Of a DNA stretch of 64,000 nucleotides, positions 12,763-23,975 are shown in pieces. Under the pieces are notes generated by a model. It saw only the letters and a program-made list of their open reading frames with translations, searched no databases and was not told the DNA's origin. This DNA is from Piromyces finnis (lineage: Eukaryota; Neocallimastigomycota; Neocallimastigomycetes; Neocallimastigales; Neocallimastigaceae): the NCBI GenBank assembly GCA_002104945.1, contig MCFH01000004.1, forward strand, positions 1,340,001-1,404,000, written 5' to 3'. The position numbers and the translations under genes are program-made. Within the stretch, counting starts at the first letter, position 1. Each line of letters starts with the position of its first letter.

Positions 12763-14024
12763 ATGCCTCGATTAATATTTTTAATTAGTCTCTTTGTTAC
12801 GCTAGTATTGCTAAATTCATATGTTAATGGTTATAAAATAGGAATATTAGGAAAGGAAGTATTAGGTTCATATGCTTCAGAAATATGTCCATCAACAATT
12901 GATAGAAAGCAAGTTGAATCAAAATACCTTTCCCTAGACTTTAAAGATACCTATACTATCTATAAAATTATCACTAATGTTAATTTTACAGAATATGACA
13001 CTCTTTCATTAAGTTATTATATTGAGGTATATTATATTATCTAATATATAAAAATAGAAATAGTAATATCATACTATTTTTATATTAATAATTATTATCA
13101 ATAATTAGTAGTAAAAATTGACATGATTATATATTAACTGAATCAACATAATCTTTTTTTTTTTTTTAATTCAAAAGAAAGGAAAAGGTCAAATATTATT
13201 ATTAAATATCAATAATGATGTAACTTACCATACTATTCTGGATGATTTTTCTACCAAAACAAATGTTCGAATAAAGCTACATTAAATAAATTTATTTATT
13301 ATGTAAATACACATACTAAACATATGAAATTCATTATATATTTTAGAAATGGTATACCAGTACATATAAAATCCCTTCATGCTCAGATTTTAATGCAATA
13401 GTATATATTATTTATTCTTTAATAATTTGATAAATTTACAAGTATTATATATTCTAAATAATTTATTTTAATAAACAATCACTTGCTTAATATTAGGCCA
13501 TCAAAAACATTAGTAGCCTTAAAGTAAATCTTAAACAAATTTTTTTGACAAATTCAAAAGAAGTTGAGTTTCTTTCATCAAAAATGAATGACAATATTAT
13601 TAGTTGGTCATGGGATATATCTGATATTGAAACTATAGATGATTATACACACATTCAAGAAATTAAGCAGTATGGTGCCTTTAGTATGCGTTATGAAGGC
13701 AATCCATTCTATTATGATTATGTTGAATTTGAATTAATGGTAACTCGTATATACATTTTTTAAAAAAATTTCTTTTTCAATATTACATTTTATAATGATG
13801 TATATAGAAATGCCATTCATATAGAAGAATACTTATATAAATATATATATACATATATATAAATATATATTTAATTAAAGCAAAAAGATCTCAATATGGA
13901 TTTAATTGTTGCAACAGATAGTTGTGGTGATGATTATAGATTTGGGTTAGGTGGTCTTAATCCAGAAAAAGATGTAACTATTATTTGTTCATTCTATATC
14001 ATTTATAAAGTGATGTTATTAATT

Positions 14025-14057
<33 letters not shown>

Positions 14058-15531
14058 GTTTATTACTATTAATAACACATATATGTAATGCCATTAATAT
14101 ATATAAAAAATATTGGTATTTTAGGGAGATTGGTATAAATTTCACATCGATATAAGTAGTATTGAACTCCAATGTAACATAAATAGATTTTCCTTTATAA
14201 ACTTGAGTGCAAAAATTCAAGAATTAAGTATAAAGAATTTTTATGCAAAAACGGTATGGCGAAAAAATATAATAAAATAATAATAAAAGTAATAATAATA
14301 ATAAAAGTAATATTAATAATAATTTATTAATTCATTAATAAATATTAGAATATTAAAAATACATCCATTGCTAATAACAATAAACAATATGAGTGTGATG
14401 AATTAGCAAGTATAATTCCTTTTTTCAATGAAGATCAAGAAATAGATTGGATAAATATATCTGAAAAAGTGGATCATATGTTATTTCAACCAAATAGAAT
14501 TTTAGCTTATGGTGTAAATCCTGATGGATATATAAGTTTTGAAACGACAGAAGAATATACTTCGCCAATTCTTGTTGAAATGGAAGTTTTAGTAAGTTAT
14601 TTAATAGAATCATTATATATATATAATATATAATGTTTATCTATTAAATATAATAATGTTAACATATATTAATATATTATAATATTTCAATTAAAATATA
14701 ATAATACTCTTGAAATATTATATATTGATTAAAATATAATATTTAATATTTTAATTATTATGATAGACTTCATACACACACTGGATCATTGAATTTTTAG
14801 ATTCTTTAGGAAATGTATTAAATAAAATTGATATAACCAATAAACAACTTTCCATGGTAAATATAATATAAATTTATGTGTATATATTTTAAAATTGTAT
14901 AAATAGCATATTTATATGTATTTAAACAATTTATAATGATTTAATTAATGAATAAATTTTAATTAAAATGGTATCGATATAATGTTGTATGAAGGATTCA
15001 TGGACAGTTATAACACAGTCATCTGAAAATGCGACTGGCGAAAAAAAAAATAAAATGAAAAGTTTCAAAATATATCATGATTCAACAAAAAATGAAGATT
15101 TAATAATTCGTAGTTTACATTTCCATCCTGTAATTTTCAATTTTCACTTTAAATTTTATATTTAATTTTATTTTTATTTCAATAGATGGCAAATAAATTT
15201 AAAACATATATACATATATTATATATTATTAATAATGATTATTATTAATTTTTTATTTTCATTTATATAATATATATAGTACAGTCCACCAATTGAATCA
15301 GGCATTTCTGGTGATGAAAGTTGTTGTAGTATTAAGTATTGTGCATGCGAAGTTGTTTATGAAACAGTTTATTTTGATGATGATGATGAAGTTCCAGCAG
15401 ATGCTGAAATTATCTATGATTATAAAAGGGAAAATAAGGAAACTGAAAATGATGATGAAAAAAAGGGTGACATTCAAAAAAGATCATTGTATAATAGAAT
15501 AGGTTCTTTTTTAAGAAATTTAAACATTTAA
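12763..15531 (+). CDS. Unrecognised secreted protein with internal modular repeats
   Basis: Ten exons: 12763-13026, 13178-13264, 13347-13400, 13497-13739, 13881-13973, 14125-14253, 14349-14591, 14767-14856, 14995-15129, 15280-15531; 529 residues. I do not recognise the family. Seen: an N-terminal hydrophobic signal peptide (LIFLISLFVTLVLLNSYVNG), beta-rich, aromatic-rich sequence with scattered NxT/S sites, and a C-terminal Cys cluster (CCSIKYCAC) followed by an acidic charged tail without a membrane segment. All nine introns are phase 0. Exons 4-6 (243, 93, 129 nt) and 7-9 (243, 90, 135 nt) have matching lengths and weakly similar endings (GDWYKFHI versus DSWTVITQ), and exons 1-3 resemble a first unit. 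This suggests three tandem beta-sandwich-like modules. It lies between two branching-enzyme genes, so a polysaccharide-binding role is conceivable but is only inference. Intron 2 has the weak donor GTTCGA. Confidence 0.82.
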
Positions 15532-17527
15532 AATTTATAGAATGATTTATTCCTTTCTATTAAGATAATTATAAAAATAATAACAATAATAAAAACCATT
15601 GATCTATCTTATAATTTATTGAATTTTATAAAAATATAAAAATAAAAAAAAATAATAATACCATATAGAATATTATAAATTAACCAAACTGAAAACATTA
15701 TTTATTAAGTATTATTAAAGAATTAAATGTTTATGTTTATATACTGTAAAAAAAATACACTTTAAATAATGCAATAATAAAATATAAATATATAGAACAT
15801 CATAGTTTTATTTCTATATTATTTCTATGGGATGACTTAATATATATCCTAGATTTTTGACGTATTTGGCCAGAAGAATTTCAACCTCTGCCTGAATTCT
15901 AACCAGATTTTTTTCAAAAAAACCCAGATTTTTCTGGTATTTTCCTATTTTTAAGGAAAGAATTTAAAATTTATTTAAAGGGTTAGATTAAACATTACTA
16001 ATTTATTATTATTAATGAGGTTTTTTTTTCCCTTAAATTGTAGGAATGGTTATATAATTGAAATACAGGATTTAAATTCTTTATAAAGGTCAATACGTTA
16101 CATTATTAATATTTGACTTTTATTTTTAAATTAAATTTTAAATATAATTTAAAATAGGGAATTTGTATCACATTAAATATTTATTTTTTTATATATATTC
16201 TAAAAGCAAATAATAAAAACAAATAATAAAAACAAAAACAAATAATATTTATTTACTATTTATAAATATTTTTAGTTTTTTTTTTATCTTGTTCTATTTA
16301 ATATCTAAACTCTTTATCTTTTTTTTTTTTTTTCCTTTTAAATAACAACAATGACATTAAAAATAAAGTGATTTAGTGTTATCTAACTAATTTTAAAATT
16401 AAGATTAATTTTGCCAATCAGGGTGGGATTGGAAATCTTAAATTGACAGTTTTATCTAACAGAAATAAAGATAATATTTTGTGGATATTTTCCAATTTTT
16501 ATATTGTTTAATAGAGTTGTTGGTTAGGAATGTGGTTTGTCCATAAAATATTTTTAATATTTAATCAAATCAAATCAATATCAATTATTTAAAAAAAAAA
16601 GGTACATAAATAGAAATACATAAGTAATAGGCAGGTAGTTTTTTTTCTATTTTTTTAAAAAAAAAAACAAGAAAATATTTAAATTTTTTTTTATCTTTTT
16701 TTAAATAATAATTATTATTATTTTTATTAAAATATTAAATTAAATATTGATTTTAACTAAATTAAAATTATTTATATATAAATAATATATAAATATAAAA
16801 TTTACATATTACAAAAAAAAAAAAAAAAAAAGAATTAAACTTTAATTAAAATATATTAAATTTTTATTCCTTTATAAATATATATATATATATTTTTTTC
16901 TATAATAAAAGTCTTTACTATAGTAAAATAAATAAATACAATACAAAATAATAAAAAATAAATAGTGCATAAACAAGAATACCTTGAACAAACAAATAAA
17001 TAGTAAAATTAAACGGTATTGCACTACTTTTATTTTTATATGAATAATGGATAGAATAATAAATATTTAATGAAAATAAAAAAGATAATTTATTTATTTT
17101 TCAAAATGGCATTGAAAAAAGTATTGCCCTGTCATTTTTTACATAATAGAAAGTAAACAAACAAATGAATAGAAAGAAAAGTATTTAAATAACAAAAAAT
17201 AATTAATAGTATAATCTTAAATACCGATGAAGTTATTAGTTGAAATAAAAAGAATAAAACTTTTTTGAAGTTTTAATTTAACAAAACTATAAATATATTT
17301 TATGCTCATAATAATACATTAATATTTCAGTTGGCTAAAAAGAAAAAAAGAATAATAATATACTTATCTCTTTAACATATATAAACAACAATAAATATAT
17401 TAATATATACTTTATTTTTCTAAATATCATAATATTATATTTAAATGCTGTGTTTAAATTTTCGTGAAAACCTTAAAATCTCATTTATAAAAGTAGTTAA
17501 ATTTTATATATTGCAACAATAATCAAA
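15532..17527. other. Intergenic region upstream of glgB
   Basis: Two kilobases between same-strand genes. Most is low complexity, but 15840-15960 and 16380-16560 are locally richer in G and C than the surroundings. The first contains one copy of a dispersed 32-bp repeat (15831-15862). The second contains a CCAATC/GATTGG inverted repeat (16414-16432). No reading frame of note. The proximal glgB promoter lies toward the right end. Confidence 0.5.
15831..15862. repeat. Dispersed 32-bp repeat, copy 1
   Basis: A 32-bp word beginning GATGACTTAATATA and ending ATTTTTGACG. It matches positions 38612-38643 in 29 of 32 bases in the same orientation. Its identity is unknown; it could be a remnant of a mobile element. 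Confidence 0.6.
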
Positions 17528-17876
17528 ATGACCGAAGTGTTATCTGAAACTGAATCTCAAACTCCTGTTGATCCACTTATTAAACTTGATCCTTGGCTTT
17601 CACCATTCAAACATACATTTTTAACAAGGTATAAATTTCATTATAAATTTGTGTATTTAAATTATAAATACAAATAGTTATAGCTATTTTTTTGTAATAG
17701 TATCAACAAATACTATCATATATAAAATCATTATTATTATTATTATTACAAATTTGTTATAATTATTATTAATGCTTTTCAAATTATTATTTAGATATTT
17801 TTATATTTTTAAAATTATGAAATAATAAATAATAAATAATAAATAATAAATAATAAATAATAAATAATAAATAATA

Positions 17877-17934
<58 letters not shown>

Positions 17935-20900
17935 TTGTAAATATATTAATGTATCATATTTATTGTTAATTGTTAAAAAATTTTTTTTATTAAATATTTT
18001 ATTTTAGATACAATATCTTTACAAAATGGCTTAATGACTTCAAAAATAATGAAAATGGTATTGAAAATTTTGCTAGAGGTTATGAACACATGGGTTTTAA
18101 TGTTACTCCAAAAGGTATTTATTACCGTGAATGGGCTCCAAATGCTGTTCGTGCACATCTTATTGGTGATTTCAGTATCCTTTTTTTTATATATTTTTAC
18201 TTTTTTATACATTTTCTGGAATTATTTAAATGAATAAGTTGAAAATAATATTATATTAAACAGTAAAGAATGAAAAATTTGTTTGCTATATTTCCTTAAT
18301 TTTATTCAATTTATTTTAATAAAATTTGTCATTAAAAAGACAATTGGGATAGAACTACTCATGAAATGCATGCCAATCAATATGGTGTTTGGGAAATCTT
18401 TATTCCAAATAAGATGGATAATACTCCAGCAATTGAACATAATACTAATGTTAAAGTAATACATCTATTAATTACAGCAATATTATTAATAATATATATA
18501 TGCCTTTTTATTAATTATATATAAATATTAAAAAAGATTAATTTAACATTACCAAATGGTGAAGAAATTGATAGAGTTCCAGCATGGATTAATAGAGTAA
18601 CTCAAGATCCAAAGAGTAAATAATTGTTTATAATTTTCAATATATGTAATATAGATTAAGTGGTATATAAAGATTAATTTTCCATATTAATATATATGAT
18701 TTTATAATTCATAAATTTTACTATCCATGATAAATAGAAAGTCCAGTTTATGAAGGTATATTTTAATATTATTAATACATTAATATAAATATTTTAAACT
18801 TTTTAGCTCAATTCATCAATTCATATTAATAACAATAATATCAACAATAATAACAATAATAATAACAATAATAATTAAATTGATGCTATTTTTTTTTTTT
18901 TTTTTATTTTTTAAATTTCCAATGTATAAAAGCTGTTTTCTGGAATCCACCACAAAAGTATGTATTTAAAAATAAGGCACCACCAAAGCCAGTTGGTTTA
19001 AAGATTTACGAAGCTCATGGTAATATGCCTTTATAAGAATAATAATTTATTTTTTTTTTTTGTAATATAATCATTCAATAATATTTAATATTTTTTATTA
19101 TATGACCAATAGTTGGTATTGCTTCTAGTGAATGCAAAATTGCCTCTTATAAGGAATTTACTAAAAACATTCTTCCAAGAATAAAATATCTTGGTTACAA
19201 TACTATTCAACTTATGGCTATTATGGAACATCCATATTATGCTAGTTTCGGATACCAAGTTACTAGTTTCTTTGCTGCTTCAAGTAGATATGGTACACCA
19301 GAAGATTTAATGGAACTTATTGATACTGCTCATGGTATGGGAATTTATGTTTTACTTGATCTTGTTCATTCTCATGCTTGTAGTAATGTATTAGATGGTT
19401 TAAATGAATTCGACGGAACTGGTACTATTTCTCTTTATAATATTTAAAATAGTTTTAATTATTTGTATTATAAAAATTGTTTAAATACTATGGCAAATTT
19501 ATATTAATTATCATTACTAATTAATTATATATTTAATAGATCATCAATACTTCCACAGTGGTGGTAGAGGCCATCATGATTTATGGGATAGTAGATTATT
19601 CAACTATGGTAATTACGAAACCTTAAGATTCTTATTATCTAATGTTCGTTACTGGATGGATGTATATCATTTCGATGGTTTCCGTTTTGATGGTGTAACT
19701 AGTATGATGTACAAACATCATGGTATTGGTGTTGGTTTTAATGGAAGTTACAATGATTATTTCAATAATGACAGTAATGATTTAGAAGCTATCATTTATC
19801 TTATGCTTGTAAGATCATAGATTAATACTAATATAATATATAATATAACATTAAGCAAACATATACACTCCAATTTAATTTCATCTAAAAATATATATAT
19901 CTAAATATTTTTTATTATCAATACCATTTTTTATTATGTTTGTAATATATTTATAATTATATAATTATCAACTACATTTGCTGTGTTACACACAAATCAA
20001 TTCAAATTATCAAGGCCAATTATTTAATTCATCTTGTTAATCCAAATGCAGTTACTATTGCTGAAGATGTTTCTGGTATGCCAACTTTATGTCGTCCAGT
20101 TTCCGAAGGTGGTATAGGTTTTGATTATAGATTATCCATGGCTGTACCTGATATGTGGATCAGAATCTTGAAGGAAATTAAGGATGATGATTGGGATATT
20201 GGTAACATTTGCTGGACTTTAACCAACAGACGTTATATGGTAAAAAAAAATAATTATTTATTGAAAAATATAAATATATATATGATCGTCTTTGATCAAT
20301 TAAAATTAGCAATAAAATTTATTAATTAAAAAATTTGGTATATTTATCTTAGGAAAAAACTATTGCTTATGCTGAAAGTCACGATCAAGCTTTAGTTGGT
20401 GATAAAACTCTTGCTTTCTGGTTAATGGATAAAGAAATGTACACAAATATGTCAGTATTAAGTGAATTAACTCCAGTAATCGACCGTGGTATTGCTCTTC
20501 ACAAAATGATTAGATTATTAACACATTCTCTTGCTGGTGAAGGTTACTTAAACTTTATTGGTAATGAATTTGGTCACCCAGAATGGCTTGTATGTATTTT
20601 TTATAATAGTATTGAAAAATGTTGAATAATAATAAAAGGGATAAATAATTTAGTTATTATTTCATTCGTATAATAGTAATATTAAATATATTAATCTTGA
20701 ATATTATGTATTATTGAAAATATAAAATTTATTCTCTTAAAAAAATAGGATTTCCCAAGAGCTGGAAATGGAAACAGTTATTTATATGCTAGAAGACAAT
20801 TTAATTTAATTGATGATAAATTATTAAGATACAAGTTCTTAAATGAATTTGATAGAGCTATGCAAACATTAGAAAATAAATACAAATGGTTAGATTCTCC

Positions 20901-21420
20901 ACAAGCATACATTAGTTTAAAGCATGAAGCTGATAAATTAATTGTTTTCGAAAGGGGTAATTTATTATGGATCTTCAATTTCCATCCAACTAAGAGTTTC
21001 TCAGATTACCGTGTTGGTACTAACTGGGGATCAGCGTATGTTTTTCTATTTATTTACAATACATATATATGATATAACTTTTTTATTAACTTAAACGATA
21101 TCTTTTCTAATTATTCCAATTATTATTGTTACTATTATTATTATTATCGTATAACATGTTATTATGGTTATAGACATTACATTGTCTTAAATACTGATAG
21201 AAAAGAATTTGGTGGTCAAGAAAGAATCAATGAATCAATAAAGCATTTCCCACAAAAATTAGAATGGAATGGACGTCCATACTTTATTCAAGTAAGAATC
21301 TATTAAAGGAAGAATTAAAAGCTAATTATTATATTTTGACTAATGAAATCATAAATTAATTTAAAAAAATTCTAGGTATATATTCCATGTAGAACAGCTG
21401 TTGTATTAGCACATGAATAA
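17528..21420 (+). CDS. glgB: 1,4-alpha-glucan (glycogen) branching enzyme
   Basis: Thirteen exons: 17528-17628, 18008-18174, 18340-18455, 18537-18615, 18738-18755, 18933-19019, 19113-19421, 19540-19808, 20015-20239, 20353-20589, 20749-21035, 21174-21291, 21376-21420; 685 residues, close to human GBE1 (about 700). Seen: [11 protein letters not shown] and [13 protein letters not shown] (CBM48-like domain), then GH13 motifs [46 protein letters not shown] (nucleophile Asp343), IAEDVSG (acid/base Glu399), [11 protein letters not shown], and [14 protein letters not shown]. The C-terminal beta domain ends [13 protein letters not shown]. Cytosolic enzyme making alpha-1,6 branches in glycogen, the carbohydrate reserve that dictyostelids remodel during development. 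This is the canonical copy of the pair; its exons align to the paralog without gaps through the catalytic domain. Exon 5 is an 18-nt micro-exon. The start ATG is the first in frame. Confidence 0.97.
17819..17932. repeat. (AATAAAT)n/(AAT)n microsatellite in glgB intron 1
   Basis: Heptanucleotide AATAAAT-type units change into a pure AAT run within the 379-nt first intron. Confidence 0.92.
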
Positions 21421-23975
21421 ATGATTCATTAGCTTTTCATCATTTCTTTTCCTTTTTTATATTAGTATTAAATTATTTTTTTTAATGAATTAACGTTTTC
21501 TTTTTTTCATTCACTTTTCAATAATCAATTACTATTGCTAATAGTGATGACACAAAAAACAAACAAACAAACAAAAAAAAAAAACGGAAAATTATAATAA
21601 GATAAATTAAAAAAAAAATCTATATAATAATAAAAAATATTATTATTAGCAGTAGTAGTGACCTTAGACCAACTAATTAATTATCAACATTTTCAAATTT
21701 ATTGTTATGATATTAATATTTATAGTTTATAAAAAAAATTAAAAATGGATAATTTCGACTGTATTTATTAATACTAAATTATTATTAATATCGGGAAAAT
21801 AATAATATAATGACGATTGAATCATAATAATAATAACAGTTAAAAACAAAAAAACAAAAAAACTTACAGTAAATCTTATTTTACAAATAGTAAAAATAAA
21901 AAAACATCATCATCAAGTTAAATATAGTTTTGTTTTAATAATTATATACAATAATATAAATATATTTTTATAATAAAAGAAAAAAATAATAATAGTATTA
22001 TAATTTTTCTTTTATTTTTTAATATTTATTGTAGTTATTTTAGAAGAATTCTATTATATAAAGAAACTTTTAAAAATAATTTTATCAACATTTTTTCTTT
22101 AAAAAAAAAAAAAAGAAATTACATAATATAAAACATATAAATAAATTAAATAAATAATAAAATTAAATGTATTTATCATGATTAAAAAAAAAAAGTTTAT
22201 CCTAATAACTTTTTTTTATATTTTAAATAAAAAAAATAATAAATATATATAAAGCAATTAATATTAAAAAAAAAAAAAAAAAGCTTTTTCATCCGTTGTA
22301 AAAATAATATTCTGTGTTTAGTAGATGATCCATTTTTAAAAGGTTAGAAATTACATTTCATTAATTAATTAACCAATAGATTTTTATTACATAATTGGAT
22401 AGAATGGAAAAAAAAAAGAAGTTAAAAAAAAAAAAGAACTTGTAGTGGTGGTACTTAGGGTGTTTTTCTATTATGTAAACTATTTGATATAATGAATGTA
22501 GACATTTATTATTTTAGCTCATTATTTTATTTAATATAAATTTTTTATTGAATTTCTATTTCATTATATAAAAATTATAAACTAAATATTAATGAAATAA
22601 ATAAATAAATAAATCAATAAATAAATAAATAAATCAATAAATAAATAAATAAACAAATGAATGAATTAATAGAAAAATAAATAAATGAATGAATTAATAG
22701 AAAAATAAATAAATAAATAAATAAATAAATGAATTAATAGAAAAATAAATAAATAAATAAATAAATAAATGAATGAATTAATAGAAAAATAAATAAATAA
22801 ATAAATAAATAATATTAATTAATTTTAATTTTGTAATAAATAAAGTTTCTTAATATCATTATTGATAACATACAAAATTTGTTTTTATTTCAAATTTTTA
22901 ATTTAATAAATAATAATTATATAAAAAATCAGTTAAAAGTTTAATATTAAAATTATTAATAATTAATAATATATTGATACATTGATACACAATTATTAAA
23001 AGAAAATTTTCATTTTATATGTTTTCTTTTTTCTTAATAAAAATTAAAAAAAAAAAAAAATAAAAATAAAAAAAGTATAATTTTATATATATTTTAAAGT
23101 GTAACTTTTAGTTTATATCGTATTTTTCTCAATTATTATTATTAAATTAAAACTCTATTAATGTTATAATATTTTTTTTTTCTATACCTAATATATCAAT
23201 ATATAATTAGTAATTGACTTGAATCTCATTAACTTTGAGGAAGAATGTTCATGTAGAATAAGGAAACAAGAATTATGAATTGATTATAGCCTTATAAATA
23301 TTTTCACTAAATAAAAAAAAAATATATATAGTACTAAGTAGAAAGATAAGGAAAAATTGTTAAAGTAAATAAAAAAGAAATTAATTTTATATAAACAAAT
23401 ATTAAATATAAATAATTTATTAATTAAATTAAATATATTCAGATAATAAATATTAACTTTTTTTTTTTTCTTATTCTTTCATTCTACATATATTATGCTA
23501 TATTAAGAAATTATATTATTTATTTAGATAATAATAACAATAAAAGTAAAAGTAAAAACAAAAAAACAAAAAAAAAAAAAAAAAAAAAGAAATATAAACC
23601 AAAAAGAAAAAAAAATACAAATAATTATAACGAAATATTTATAATTAATCAATTTTTGTTATTAAAAACAAACAAATAAATAAACAAACAAACAACAATA
23701 ATAACAAAAAAAAAAAAAAAAAAAAAAAAACAATAATATAAAGATTATACCATATAAGAAATAAAAGTAGAAAATAATATAATAAGATATATATAATTAG
23801 ATTTTTTTTTTCAATTTTTATTTAGGTAATTGAACCTATTATATTAAGAGAATATTTTTCCCCCTTATTTTCAAATTTCAACTAAAACCAAACGTATTTT
23901 TAAAGAAAAACAAATATTAGTATATAGAAAAGGTTTTTTATTATAAGAAAAACTTTGAAAGTAAAGAGATAAAAA
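21421..23975. other. Intergenic region glgB-sel1l
   Basis: About 2.55 kb, mostly A/T tracts, with the minisatellite at 22595-22813. Near 23210-23300 a short segment is less repetitive (it contains TTTGAGGAAGAATG and AAGGAAACAAG). No coding frame or RNA gene was recognised. The sel1l promoter is at the right end. Confidence 0.55.
22595..22813. repeat. Higher-order minisatellite
   Basis: AAAT tetranucleotide array punctuated by four copies of a GAATTAATAGAAAAATAAAT element (near 22663, 22691, 22731 and 22775) and by CAAT variants at the left. The spacing units vary from about 28 to 44 bp, as expected from unequal exchange or slippage. Confidence 0.9.

Noticed and set aside
22595-22813. CRISPR-like repeat-spacer pattern
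   Set aside because: The spacers are themselves AAAT tetranucleotides of variable length; it is a eukaryotic minisatellite.
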